NCBI RefSeq assembly: GCF_000003815.2
Contig: NC_049980.1
Span: 23,077,249-23,141,248, forward strand
Origin: Branchiostoma floridae
Taxonomy: Eukaryota > Chordata > Leptocardii > Amphioxiformes > Branchiostomatidae
Reading direction: 5' to 3'
DNA: 64,000 bases
In this document: positions 1-13,323 of the stretch, in pieces
Layout of the letters: every line of letters starts with the position of its first letter
Position numbering within the stretch: the first letter of the stretch is position 1
Notes under the pieces: generated by a model
The model's database searches: none
Told to the model about the DNA's origin: nothing
The model's input: the letters and a program-made list of their open reading frames with translations, nothing else
Translations under genes and position numbers: made by a program

Positions 1-745
1 ACAACTTTATAGTATGAAGCCTTTTATCAATATCCTCCAAATTACAAATCATTGGAGTCATTACTTTCCAGGCATTCGTTTTATGCAAATTAGAAGGTAA
101 GTGGCGAGAAAAAAGTGGTGTGAATTGTGATCAGACATGTGTGGGTCGAGTTCCCCATGCCGTAAATTAACAAAAGACATTGTCAAAATGTTTGATAATC
201 ATTCTCCTATTTCAAGCAAAAAAAATTGGGTGTCTGACTTCCAGCAGCGCAAGTTCGATCGCACACCTCAGGTCAGGTCAATTGTCCCATTTTTTTCCGT
301 TCTCCCTTACCTAACATTACTGGGTGTCGCCTGCAAAGTAATGATCACAATAATTTGAATTTTGGTACAGATTTATATAAGACGTTATACTTGACATCTA
401 TGCTTCGAAATCTGAGCTGTGCTTATTATTTCTCCGCAAAACCGAGGACTTATTGATAATCCCACGTACTTGTATAAAATCTTATATAAATGTGTACCAA
501 AATTCAAATTATTGTGATCATTACGTTGCAGGTGACACCCAGTAACGTTAGGTAAGGGATAACGAAAAAAAGTGGACAATTGATCTGAAACCTGAGGTGT
601 GCGGGTCAAATTGTCTGATCACACTTCACCCTTCTTTTTCTCACCACTTACCTTCTAATTTGCATAAAACGAATGCCTGGAAAGTAATGACTCCAATGAT
701 TTGTAATTTGGTGGATATTGATAAAAGGCTTCATACTATAAAGTT
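1..745. repeat. Large imperfect palindrome (foldback or MITE-like element)
   Basis: Bases 1-383 reappear in inverted orientation at about 480-745. The first bases (acaactttatagtatgaagc) match the complement of the end of the right arm near 745. The left arm carries roughly 100 extra bases (about 140-255) absent from the right arm. The arms flank a spacer at about 400-470. No transposase is visible, so this is either a non-autonomous element or a local inverted duplication. The left arm begins at base 1, so the element may extend out of the window. Confidence 0.75.
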
Positions 746-814
746 GTGCCTCAAAATTTGAGTTGTGCTTATTATTTCTGGGTTAGGCCGAGAACTTATT
801 GATCACCCCTCGTA
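400..814. repeat. Direct repeat of the palindrome spacer (400-470 and 746-814)
   Basis: The spacer between the two inverted arms, about 70 bases including the string gtgcttattatttct, occurs again in the same orientation just outside the right arm at 746-814. The order is therefore arm, spacer, inverted arm, spacer. This implies a duplication or flip of one arm-plus-spacer unit rather than a simple hairpin element. Confidence 0.65.
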
Positions 815-2693
815 CAATCAAGTCAATGTAACATAACTTGAGGTCAGCCAAAACCGTGATAAGGTGATTATTGTCATGAGAGGCTTGATCTGAAGACATT
901 CCGTTTGACACTTTGAAAGTTATGTTTGAACGTTGGAGCGCTTGGCGTCAATCATAAAAATAATGCGTGAGAGTCAGAAAGCATGTGCAACGTTTCTATC
1001 CAACATTATCTTGAACGTACTCAACGAATAGATATTCCTCTTTAACACCCCTATGAAGTATAGCACATTCTACTATAGACACAAAGGGCGGCCACAGGAT
1101 AGGCTCGGATCATATTACACATGACGTCATCACCTGAACAGTAATCGCACCGGTTCAACGACTACCGGTTCAAAACACACTCTCTGAGGTGGGAGGTCAC
1201 GAGTTGGGACCATTCATTTTACACCGCCTGGACGCCGGCATCGTGTCTTTTAGAATAACGTATTGAGTGTTCGTATAATTTTGTGTCAAGAATTGATCCG
1301 TCCACATCTTATCTATAGTCTAGAGATCTACAGAAAGTCTCAGCAAGGATCAGTGAAGTGGAGCTTGTCTGGCGATGTGTATTTTTAAAAGTTATATAGA
1401 TACCTCTAGCACAAGTGACTGAGCAGCTGAAAACGCGGTTCTACAGTGCCATTCAACTACAGACACAGCGTCACATGCTGACGATACACGCCGGTACGTA
1501 GTAGGACCAAGGAGTTTATAGGGACGACCGTACCCGATCGTCTTGACTAATTCGAGGCTTCAACTACAAGGGCGTTTCCTCTGACAATCTTCTGACCCAG
1601 GCATGGAGATGACCCTCCATTGCCATTAAAAGTATGTACATATTATATAATCATGATAGAACATTTACTTTCTCCGTACTTTCTACATATGGTAGTGCAT
1701 GATTTATATACTCCCGAAGAAAGTATGGGGAGGGGGGCCGGTGGTCATCCCTACTTCCGGGATATCATAAGTAGTTCATCTTTAAGCAGATATTGGGAGG
1801 CATCCTTGTGTATTCAAATTTAAATTTATATCTATTTTGAATGCGATTACAATTTGAAAATGTTTTATTTCTACTGGTTGGCTCGGTAACATGACAATTA
1901 CGATATGCACGATTCCTTCCTCAGACCGCCGTATAAATAATATGTTGTCTGCCCTGCCTGTTGTTATTTGAGTACAGATAAATTATTCATGATAAAGACA
2001 GTCTCTGGCCTCTTCGTGCGTTTTACTCTCCAAGCAGATATTATGCGCCGGTTTGTGGACGTCTTCATTTAATCGTTCGTCGGCCTTAATATTTTGTCAG
2101 TTATTCTTTGTGTATATGGGTTCATTATGTGCCGGAAGAAAAAAAATGCCAAAATAGAAAAGCCGAGAAACCGACATCCAAAACATGCCTGAGCCAAACT
2201 TCTGATTGGGGAATAGACCTTTCGTCGTTTTGAGGTGACACCTACAGTGAGTCAAGGTACTACTAGTAATTACTCCAGGCAGATTTTGATATCCTTCCTT
2301 ATTTCTCAGCACGACTGTAAACTTCTGGCTTAATATAAAAGACGGCCAAAACGGCGGAGGTCAAACTCCTCCCGTCACGACCAGCTGCCGTCCACACAGC
2401 ACGTTTTGTCAAACTGTTTAAAGGGTAAATCGAAAGTTGAAGGTCACGCATGCACCTATCCCAAACCAATGTATCCCTACTCCAGGCTTCCGAGGTCATT
2501 TTACACAACTGTTCAAACTCGCATGCCATGTGGAGGCCAAGTCAAATTTGTACTGAATACTCTATGCAGCTCCATTTAGAAATGACGCTATGCTTGAACT
2601 TGGAAGAACCCCAACACCCCAGTGCATGCCACAGTAAACACTTGCCCTTGTTATTGGCTAATGTAGAAGCCCACGGCCGGTATGTGGCTGGAG
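815..2693. other. Upstream non-coding region of the transporter gene
   Basis: No exon, RNA gene or mobile-element coding sequence is recognised here. Short open frames lack protein-like composition and splice context. The promoter and 5' UTR of the downstream transporter presumably lie here, but no core promoter element can be assigned with confidence. Confidence 0.5.
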
Positions 2694-5600
2694 ATGGATG
2701 TGAAGCACAGAACCCCCCGGTCCCGCACCCCCAGCATGGGCAGCGACGAGAACGACGGTAAGGACAGAATCAGTCATGGGCCTCTTCATGTAATTATGCA
2801 ACTAAGTAGGTTAAAGGTTATATACAGCCATACGGCCTTATCCCTATATGATTCTATGCACACACAAAAAACTGAATAAACTGAGGCAATGACATAATCA
2901 TTTATCTGGACCTGACTTAAATGTCTATCCTTCATCAACGAAAAAAAAAAGAATCTGTGACCCACTGTTCATCAAATTGAAGCAAGTAGGTGATTGACAT
3001 CTTTTGTGGTATTTTCGTCTACTTGTTCTTTCTTTCGCTAACACAACGAACCTGCTGTTAAAAGAGTGCCAGCAGCCGCTGTTAGTCAATGATGACACGG
3101 AGGACCCGGATGTGGTGGATGCGGACAGCATGCGCTTCTTCACTGTGGAGGACGCGGTAGAGCGGGTGGGCTTCGGCCGCTTCCAGGTCATGATCATCTT
3201 CTTCGTGGGCGCCTTTTCCGTGAGTAGATTTTCCATCCTTAATATATTCAAGTATTTTCTTTTATCTAATTGTCTTGCTGTTTAACAGTACTGTTATCAC
3301 CGAAAGTGTCACATCTAGTTGTGTTTTCCCAGATATCGAACGCCATGGCCGTGATGATGATTGCCGTGCTGGCTCCCGTGCTGCGGTGCGAATGGTGGCT
3401 GGAGAACTGGCAGGTGGCGCTTTTCACAACGGTAAGTCTGCGGTTTAAATGATTGTAGCTAACAGCTCACTCCGCCAGGCGCAGCTATTTGCAGTGAGCC
3501 GTGAAGAATCCTTGCACGTCTAGTCGGCTCAACGCACCACGTACAAGAGGATGAGTGCGTGAGTGAGCTAGCGCCGACGTTTGGCAGAAGTGATATCTTA
3601 GTTTATGTCTCAGTGGAAGTCACAGGTCGGCTACATTTTGTCGAAACTTAATTTTGATCATAATTAAGATCATTTTGATATATGAAAACGAAAATGATAT
3701 GGTTTAGCTGCTTGCCAGATTCATAAGAACCACGATCCATACTCCGATGTCAGTGCCATGAATGCTTTGATGTTATCCCTACCTAGATGCTGTTTGCGGG
3801 GATGTTGGTCTTCAGCGTTCCGTTCGGCACGGTTGCAGACAGGTACGGCAGATGGCCGGTAAGGACGAGTTCTGTTGCTTATTTGTTTGTTTGTTTGTTA
3901 CTTTAATGATAGCTGTGGCAAGAGTGAGCTTGCGAATGGACGTAATGACAGCATCATACTGCCATTACCCCTTTATGTATCTGCGGCCTTATCGCAACAG
4001 TGGGCGGACCTGACTCTAGGCCAAACGAGTACTAGTACATGTATGATGTCCATCGTTTTGCTATCAGATAATTAGCATTCAACTTTTACAATGTATTGTA
4101 AAAATAATCACCCAAGGTCAGTTTCTACTGTCTCCTGTCTCCCTGCATCCATACAGGCTCTGTGGATGGTAGCTTTTGGGATCAGTTGTTTTAACTTCCT
4201 GACGGCGTTCAGCCCCAATTACTACTGGGTGGTCATACTGCGGACCATGCTGGGCGTGACGTTTGCCGGCGGGCCGCAAATGTAAGAACTGGTTTAATCT
4301 ATGAGATATGACAGAAAATAGAATATGAGAAATGATAGATATATTTCACAGCAAAAGCCACTTACCATTCACATCAGGTATTTACGTATTATGAATTGAT
4401 GCGCTTTATATATATATAGAACCGTATTAGCAGCTGTACATTCTAGTTTGCAAAGCTTTCCACACATTTGCCAAATGTTTCTTATCTCCATTTCAGGGAT
4501 ACCTTGTTGATGGAATTCATGCCGTCCAAGTACAGAGCGAAGGCATACCTGATCTATGCCGTATGTAAACAGATTTCCATGTTTTCGTTTCACATTTCCA
4601 ATGCAATTGATGAACAGAAACACTACCATGCAATTGATAAACAGAAACACTACCACATGATGTGTGATTATACTTGTGCCATGGTTTAATCTTGGAAAAC
4701 TTTGGGATTCTTTGAACGTTTCATATATCATCAAAAGAACTCCTCTTTAAGATTTGCCCTGTCCCTTGCTGTATAAAGACTGCCTGAGTCGAATCGTTTT
4801 TGCAGATTTTTTGGTCTTTTGGCGGATCGGCTGTCATCATGTTAGCGTACTTGGTGGTACCGACGCTGGGATGGCGCTACCTCGTAGTGTTCTCCTGCAT
4901 TCCTGGGTTTTTCGTCCTAATATTTTTCAAGGTAATGTATAGCTGTAGCGTGGAGGAAATTGGATGAAATTGACTATACTGTTCTTGTTCTTTAATGACC
5001 TTAGAATATCCTTTTTTAAGTCTAATTTTTGAAACAGTTGCCGAATGTGTTGATGCGAACGCATAGTTGATGTTCTGTCTGTTCAACGTTAACGACAAGA
5101 TGTACGATCTGCGCGGTCAATCAAACCAGAATTTGTAATGTCCATATGCTGAGATTTATGCTGTTTTCTCACCTTAAGCCGTCTATGGTCATATTTTGTA
5201 ATTATGATAAGATACGATTTGTTAACGTTTTTTTCATAATTTTCCCCTAGGCGCTGCCAGAGTCAGTCCGCTACTACATGGCGGCAGGGAAAAGAATCAA
5301 AGCCCTTCAGGTATTGGAGAGGATGGCGAGGATGAACAGGGCGACACTTCCTCCAGGAAAACTTGTCAAGTCATCCGAGGTCAGCGAATTTCAAAACTGC
5401 TAGATATTATATAATAGTACAGTAATCTCTAAGGTGACCGAGGGGAGATCAGAAAACCGCACAGCACTTGAAATACTCTCCGAACACCGCAAAAGACATA
5501 TGATCTAATACGTCTTCTTAACTAAAGGTTACATGTAGCTGCATGGTTAACAGTTCTAAATTTAAAGCTAGTCTGTCACCGTTTGTTTTCATACCATCAA

Positions 5601-8289
5601 TCAAGTTCATGTGTGTCAAAAATTGAGCTCTAGAATATGTAATTTTTGTCTCACTACCGCTTGTAAATCCGCAATTATGTAATCATTTTTTTGTTTGTTT
5701 TTAATTTCTGAATGACAGGCACCTCGGGGTACGATGAAAGAACTGTTCAAAAGAAAACACCTACGGACCTTGATACAGGACGTCATGCTATGGTAAACTT
5801 TGAAAATTGATAGATACACGGTTGTATTGATAATTGATTCAAGCAATGATTTCTGATAGCAAAGGACCTGTAAGAACTATTAAACATCGTTATGAAACTA
5901 AATGGTTATAATTTTGGCTCTCCTGACCAGCACCCGTAAGTTTGAGTTATGCAACATTGGTTCTTGTTTCTCCCTTATTTAATTCAATAATTTGAAATCA
6001 AATTTCAAATTTCAATCTAGCAGCGTAAAAGGACTATTGAATTGTCAGATGATATCTTTTGACCGTTTTGCATTAGCTTGAATGTTTTGTTTTTTTACCT
6101 TTTCCATGTCCAGGTGCGGCGCAGGCGCACTGTACTATGGTATCGTCCTTGTCAGCTCTGAGATCATGGAGAGTAAAGCATCCTGCACAGGTTATCATAT
6201 ATCATAATAACATCTTTATGATTTTACACAATGGTTATAATTACGATTGCTCAACACATGTGATTATATGAACGCCTTAATTGGTCACGAAGTCTCTGCG
6301 TAATTTATGTTTTAAAATGACCCAGACATAGGTAGATTTGTGGATGTTATACAATATCGTGGGCGTGAGAATTATAGCCTTAGTTGTTGTCAAAAATTCT
6401 ACCCCTGATCAGTGTGTAACCTGTGCATCACACATCGTCTACAGGTTCGTCTGTCCACGGTTCCTCTGACGTCATCCCCTGCTCATGTAAACCCCTCACC
6501 AGTAAGGACTACATCTCCATGATCGTCTCCACGTACGGGGAATTCATCCGTGAGAAATCTTTATTATCTTCCGATTTCTTTGAAGAAGAATCGACAAAAG
6601 TGAATTATCAAAGGAATTGTATCTGATGGTTCCTAATCTTTGTTTCTCCTCACAAATTCCTTTATTGGAAAATACGACGTATCGTAAGACATTCTTTCTA
6701 CGTGTAGCAGCTTAACAAAAGTGCCTAGATACTGAGAATATGTTATCCCTTAATGATGGAGTTCGAAAGTTTGGTGACCTGACTTGAATATGTTCGAATA
6801 ATTCTTCACTAGATAGATTAAACAACGACTGCAACTGGCTCGATGATGTGCAACGGTTAGGTCTGGTGTGAGTGTAATATGACGAGCTGCTCCCGCGCTG
6901 CGTACATATTACGTCCATACTTCGAAGTTATTAGGTAGGTCGGTTATACAGATTGACATCTTTAGCTTGTAATTACTAATACCAAAATTTCGTCAGAAAT
7001 GCCGATCAACCTTTTCCTGGTGGACTTAATCGGCCGCAAGTTGACCCTGACGTTGAACCTGGCCCTGGTGTGTACGTTCTTCATGCTGCTGAACATGTGC
7101 ACGTCTGTCGCCCTCACCACGTTCTTCTTGTTCGGTGTCCGTGCCTTCATCAGCGGGGCCTTCAGCATGGTGTACATCTACACAGTGGAGGTACTGAAAC
7201 TGCTTTAGTAACCGCTGTGATCAGCTGAAGAATGTAGAACGTGCTTGATTTAAATGTAAAAGACTCTAGATTCTCTAGAACATTTAATGGTATTGGAATA
7301 CTAAGTATGGGGTGTACAAATCATTAGATGCAGAACAATCATGTCTTATCATTAACTGACATCTCGTATGTCCTTTTCTTTGTTTATTCTGTTCGCCGTG
7401 TATTCATCAAAGCACTATGCAAGGGCGGACTGTCCGTACCAAAAATCAAGGAAGAGAAATTCAAAGTTAAAATCTTGTGTTCTGTTGTTTTCTCAGTACT
7501 TCCCCACCAATGTTCGAGCTCTCGCTATTGGAACATGTAGTACCGTCGCTAGGGTAGGAGCGATGACTACTCCCTTTATTGCGCAGGTAAGAACCACTAC
7601 ATATTTAGTTTAGCAACTTTCCGCTTCCTATGATCTTGGCTTTTGTAAATTTTGGAACGTTTACATGACAACACTTCCTAAACAGATATGGCCAGGTTCC
7701 GAAGACATTTGATATAATGTAAACGCTCTGTTATTTTTTTGTCTGTTCCTATGATGTTATAATTTACGTTTGCACATTTTCGGTTCCATTAACAGTCTAT
7801 GCACCAGGCGCAGCATAGCCATCATTATAAGAAGTCTCATATAATGTTCCCGACCTCTATTCAGTATGTTGAACTACATTTGATGTCCTCAGGTTTTACT
7901 GAACTACTCCTTGTCCCTTGCGCTGTACGTGTACGGAGGGCTGGCGGGCTTCTGCTGTCTGGTGGCCTTGCTACTGCCACAGGACACCATGGGCAGGAAA
8001 CTACAGGTATGTGTAAACCATTCATAAACCACTCGTCACTCTTTCATGATACTGTAAAATGGGTACAAATTACATGTACAAAACGTCTAATTTATTGCTT
8101 GACACATTTTATAGTAGGACCTGGCTAAATGATATGCAAATTCTACTCATACGTACATCCTATCTTTATCTCAGATCCTGTTGTGTTGTATGAAGTGATG
8201 CATGATAGATAACCTATCCTCTGTTGTTCCAGGATGATGTACATGTGGTTTCCACAGATAGCCAGCAGCCCTCAGAACAGGCCGCCTGA
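2694..8289 (+). CDS. SVOPL: SVOPL/SVOP-like major facilitator transporter, 15 exons
   Basis: Exons: 2694-2757, 3065-3219, 3333-3431, 3787-3858, 4157-4281, 4497-4560, 4806-4931, 5251-5379, 5719-5792, 6114-6190, 6445-6549, 6997-7190, 7497-7586, 7893-8006, 8233-8289. All junctions are GT-AG and in phase, giving 514 residues, close to the usual SVOP/SVOPL length. An in-frame ATG at 2682 would add four residues. Visible features are the N-terminal FTVEDAVERVGFGRF signature, the ENWQVALFTT segment, the MFS motif ADRYGRW after helix 2, LPESVRYY after helix 6, a Cys-rich extracellular loop between helices 7 and 8 (exons 10-11), DLIGRK, and RALAIGTCSTVARVGA. It is predicted to be a 12-helix membrane transporter related to synaptic vesicle protein 2. 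The substrate is not known from sequence. The MNRATLPPGKLV and ENWQVAL segments look closer to SVOPL than SVOP. The gene converges on PPP2R3C. Confidence 0.9.
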
Positions 8290-9301
8290 AGGACCACATG
8301 TTGACGGCCTTTTAGTTAATGAGGGAGGGGTAGTTGTGGCTAATGGTGTCCAAATTCAGTTGTACATGTATATATATAGATATTGATAAAGGTGACAAAT
8401 TTTTAATAGATTCAACCTTACTCCAGCCAATATTTATGTACACGTACACATGCAAAATCTAACATCAATGTACATTCAACTGCTATACAAATGACTTTTG
8501 CAATGTTTTTCATTCCAAAGATCTCAGGAAAAAAGCAGATAATATTTTATTTGTACAAATGCTGGTAACAATAAGGTGGGACAAGGTGGCATGTGGTGCA
8601 CAATGTTAATACTATTGTTGTATTTTATCATAAAGGTGGGTACATAATTATGTCCATGCACATGTTGTATGGTACCTTTTAATCCAAAAGGGAAATATTA
8701 AAAAAAGTTATGAAGAACATTGTTCATCCATTATGTGCAATACTACTCTTATCAGGTTGTTTGAGTACATTTGTCATTTCTTAACCCTTGGGTGATGACC
8801 AGACTCCTTGGGGGTGTGGACTTACCAATCCCCTGCCACATGCTTGCATGAATTTTACACCCATTGACTCCACTATCCAGCTGGCCACCACTATCTGCTC
8901 ATGGAGGCAAGCAGACAATGGGACGGATGTAAACTAAAGATAGAGCAGGTGTGTAGTGGAGGGTCCTTAGCAAGTCTGCTCCACACACCACCTCTAATAA
9001 GTCTGGGAACCCAGGGTACATGTATGTTCAATAGTGACGCCTTATGCCAGTAATCCTAAGCTCTAATATGTACAGGAACTGTTGATACTTCAAATTACTA
9101 CTGCATGTTTGTACAGATGCTGTAAATGTATATGGTCTTTCGCAGTAGAACAAGAAGGGAAATTGTTTTACACTCACGATTGAAACAATTCTATAGTACA
9201 GTAGTCACACAAGCAAGACATATCCACAGTATCATGAATTCAAGATGGAGTGGTCAATGCAAAAATCAGACCATCACAAAAGTTTCAAAATTTACAGTAG
9301 C
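8290..9301. other. Convergent 3' UTR interval
   Basis: This stretch lies between the stop codons of two tail-to-tail genes. It contains AT-rich, non-coding-looking DNA. A complement-strand AATAAA (tttatt on +, near 8544-8549) could serve PPP2R3C. No clear + strand AATAAA was found for the transporter. The 3' UTRs may overlap. Confidence 0.4.
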
Positions 9302-12300
9302 CTAGACTTCCTCTCCCTCTCCAAAGTTCTCCAGATCATCCACAGGGTTTTCCTGCACCAAGACTTCCCTGTTCTCATACGTCCAGAAACCGTTCAGGTC
9401 GATAAGAATGTTTGTGACAGTCTCTCCCTGACTGCTGTTGATAAGATCCTGTAGTGTGATCTTCAGCGGATCCGCTGGTTTCACCATGTCGAAAATCTCG
9501 TCCTTCACATCCTCAAATGAGACCGGCTCCTGGCCGTGGATCTTCATCTGTTCTTGGATGGCTCGGAAAAAAGTGTTCAGGGCAAAAATGTTGAGGTAGT
9601 TACGATTCTGAATGTCAAGGAGGCGGAAGATGTACTGCAGAGCTTGGGGTTCCTTCCGATTCTCCATGGCCAGGACAAAGTCCAGGTATGTCTTGTAGTC
9701 CATCTCACCATCGTAAGTGAGACATTCTTGGAAGACTCGGTTGAGGAAGACAGGCGTGAGGGTGCCAGTACCGTAACGGGAGAGCTCCTCCTTACTCAAC
9801 ATACCATTGTGGTCCTTTGAAATGAAACAATTAAAAAACATATGTCAACAGAAATGCATCACAGAAGAAAGCAGGGATACTGAAAATGAGGTCAAGAAAC
9901 ATTGACATGTATTAGATGTTACTTCAGCGTTTATTTTACCTGTTGGTTAAATGAGGTGCTAAGAACATGAGAACCATCCAAGAAACTACTGAGCCTATTT
10001 ATTACAGCATAGAGCATACAAACTTTACATGCATATGAACACCTGATACACCACAGGCATGAGGATGGGACTAGGTAGGTAGGTAGACACCTCACCTTGT
10101 CCAGATTAAGGTACTGTCCGTACACACGTAGTGCAGAGGGTGCTGAGAACCAGTTAGATTCCTGCATCTCCTTGGACAAGTCCTCATCTCGTAACTCCAA
10201 CAGGTCATCCAGGAAACTGCAGGCCAGGATGTCCTAAATAACATAATTCATACATGGTGAACTTTGTAAATTCATTTGGTACAGCATACTAACATGTACA
10301 TCTTTACAAGTTTCTTTAGTGCAAGCTTCAGTACAAAAACAACATTTACACCAAGTAGAAATGCTGGGATGTACATATAATTACATTGCTACATAATCCT
10401 AATCAAAGCTGTGAAAAAATGGAGGACAGCAAATTGACCTGGATCTTGATGCGGCCTGTCCTGAGCGGATCCAGGAAAAAGAAGAACTTCCTGACAGCCG
10501 TGCAGACGTAGAAGGAGTAGAAGGATTTCTCCAGTCCGTCCAGCTGGGGCAGGGTCGGGATCAGCTCCAGGATGTAGTTCTCCAGGTCTGCTTCCTTCAG
10601 ATAGCCCTGTCCAGCCACATCGTACAGACTCAGGCCGATCCTAGTCTGGTGCAGCCATACCTGAGGGTAGGAACACAGTACATAAAGGTTAGTACAACAA
10701 CACATAGTCTCCAGTCCTTCAGACAGCCCCGTCCTGCCACATCGTACAGGCTCAGGTCGATCCTAGTCTGGTTAAGCCATACCTGAAGGTAGCAACACAG
10801 TACAATAACATCATAGGTTACTGAACTTACTGGAAGTCGACAAACCTGCTTCTTTCAGCTGACATCTTTGCACATGTTTAGTCTGATCCCAGTCTCCCGC
10901 AAACATGGGCAGTTACTGAGTGAGATGTTTTAAAAAAATCTCTTATGGAAATTGTTAAAAGAAGATTCCTTCACATGATCTTGCCTCACCTTCCTCATGA
11001 CGTAGTTGAAGAACTGCATGATGGAGATCCTGCCGTAAGGGTCCTTCTGCAGCAGCTTGGCAAACACTGTGGCTGTGAAGTATGTCTTACACTTAGGGCC
11101 TGCCTCCTGGGATACCTGGACAATGAAGTACATGTATGGTGTAAAAACTCTTGGTGTCCTAGTACTGATAGTCTTCCTGTTCCAATCAAAATCCATACAA
11201 TCAGTAAGCTAAGCAGTGTTTCAGGAAACAAAGCTCTCTAAATAGCTACTATTATAAAATTTGTATGAAGATTATAACATACTATTTGTCTGTGAATACC
11301 TTGAGAAAGTCCTCATAGTTGATCATCTTCTCATCTCCCATGAGTGGAGGTGTGTGGTGCTTGTCCAGAAGGAACCACAGGCTCTGTAGCTCATCATTGT
11401 CTAACAGCTGTCTGCTCCTTCTCTGGAGGAATACCTGATAGCAATAAACACATGCATGTAAAGAAGATCTAACAACATCATCATCATCATATTCAACAAT
11501 TACTCAGTAAAATGTAGCAAAGCTTGACTACATGTACAGATCTACATGTACAATTTCTGCAGCTTGTAACGCTTTACAAGTAGTCAGCATTTTATCTGGA
11601 GAAAGACTTGTTTCCATACATCACACTTGGCTATTTTCTCTTTAGAAATGCAGACATACAGCAAAAATAACTAAAAGTGACAAAAATAATACTACAGAGA
11701 GCTGACAACTTTATCATCTAAGAAAATGTGTTTAAACATCAGATACAGTTTTGCTGCCTTTTTGTAGACAATGGATGACTCACTGCTCTGGATTCCTCCC
11801 TCAACTTCTGTTGTAGGACCTCATCTTCTGCTGGCAACTTGAAGTAGAACTTGGGGATAGACTTAAAACTCTCATGCTGAAAATATAATGGCACAAAAGG
11901 TTGGAAAACAGTTTTATAATTCATTTTCATACAATTCTTTTTAGACAACCTACAGAAATTGAGAGGGTGAGCAACTGTGCTATTAAAAAATGATGGCCTA
12001 CCAAAAGTAAAGTAGGGTTGAAAGCTCTTTCATATCTGGCTTTTATAACATGACTTCAAAAGAGAGCAGTGATGAAATATTCAATCTATATGGTAATTGA
12101 TAAATGTTGGGGAAGCTAGGTTCAGCTAGTCTTGAAGACACTGTCAACATAAATTTAAAAAACTACTATATGTTCACCTCAGAGCATAAAAATTAGCACC
12201 TACCTTAGAACCAGTGTAATAGTAAGTCATAATTCCATTGGACACTGCTTTATTGTTGTTAGTATAGCAAAGCATTCAACTCAAAACAAAACACTCACTC

Positions 12301-12782
12301 AAATCTTCACCAACACCGACATATCATTGATTTAAACATACTCATGCACAGGGAGATGATGCATTGTGAGTATAATATGTCAAAGTAGAAGGCCCTTGAT
12401 TGAGACATGGTCTGGATCAGAACTTCTTTTTAATTGACTACTAAATCACACACAATGCAACTCTCTGCACATGTGAAGATCAAATGGCAAACCGGCTTCT
12501 TGTGAGCTGTTCCTACCTACCAGCTGGCAGCTGTGTTCAACTCCCTTCTTCCTGCACTTTTGGAATATCAAATCAAAACCACACAAACCACACACTTCCA
12601 AACGTACGTCCACAAACACCCACCTGTTGTGAGGAGTTAGCCCCTACCTGACGGTTGGGTTGGACACCCTTCCACTGACAGTACAACTCTGTAAACAGCT
12701 GTGTCTCCTCTGCACGCTTCTCCTCTTCTGATCTTGTTGGCTTCCCAGCAACATGCGCCTTTAGAGCTTTCTTCCAGTCCAT
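9302..12782 (-). CDS. PPP2R3C: PP2A regulatory subunit B'' gamma (PPP2R3C, G5PR), 7 exons
   Basis: Exons in coding order: 12782-12648, 11876-11784, 11434-11300, 11115-10990, 10660-10439, 10233-10096, 9814-9302. All introns are phase 0 GT-AG and the product is 453 residues, the same length as the human protein. Start ATG at 12782 (MDWKKALKAH). Recognisable blocks are FYFKLPAEDEVLQQKLREES, ISIMQFFNYVMRK, YDVAGQGYL and DHNGMLSKEELSRYGTGTL (degenerate EF-hand loops), and LIDLNGFWTYENRE near the C terminus. B''-type subunits bind the PP2A scaffold and direct the phosphatase; G5PR is linked to centrosome function and lymphocyte survival in vertebrates. The gene is divergent from FBXL18 across about 540 bp. 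A partial copy of exon 5 lies in the intron just upstream of that exon. Confidence 0.96.
10581..10807 (-). repeat. Partial tandem duplication of PPP2R3C exon 5 and its acceptor
   Basis: Bases 10710-10807 are an imperfect copy of 10581-10684, the first part of exon 5 plus its 3' splice site and some upstream intron. The copy still reads in frame as VWLNQTRIDLSLYDVAG, compared with VWLHQTRIGLSLYDVAG in the real exon. Homology ends after about 80 coding bases and no matching donor is seen, so it is probably a dead exon fragment. A rare alternative acceptor cannot be excluded. Confidence 0.8.
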
Positions 12783-13323
12783 CTTCAACACACAAAGAAG
12801 TGTGTTCTTTTATGAAGCTGCTATAGGTTAACTACCGTTCAGCAGGTCTGTATGCATGAGACCCCCGTAAAAAACAAGGATTTCATGCGACACCCTCCCC
12901 CATCACTGCGTAAAAATGTCACAGAATGGTTTTGTTGTCGTAAAATACCAAGCTGTGAAGCAACAAGACTAACACCGAACCCTTGCACGTACCTTTAACC
13001 CACTGACTTTTCGATAAAGTCCTCAAACAACAAACAAAGCACGAAAAAGTCACATAAAACTCGGAGATTCCGTTGAATCGGCCGCCATTTTGATCCGTCG
13101 ACAAAGAGCTATGTACTATTTTACTTACAAGGTATGTTGGAAAGGTTCAGATGAAATAACTTCAAGTCCATAGGTAAGATTTAGATGAAACATACAAAAA
13201 CATTTATATCACCATTGCAGACCTAATTGTCTTATGCTCTCGCAATATCATGGCTTTTAGTGGTAATTGTTCAGTTAATGCCCCACCCTTGCAAGTTACC
13301 AGAGTAGACTCACCCACATCAAG
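12783..13323. promoter_or_regulatory. Divergent promoter region between PPP2R3C and FBXL18
   Basis: Start codons of two oppositely transcribed housekeeping-type genes lie 541 bp apart. On the minus strand an AAAATGGCGGC motif (gccgccatttt, 13081-13091) and on the plus strand AAGATGGCCGCC at the FBXL18 start (13321-13332) both match the YY1-type ATGGCGGC core common in TATA-less promoters. No TATA box is evident. The sharing of one promoter is inferred from spacing and motifs. Confidence 0.55.
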
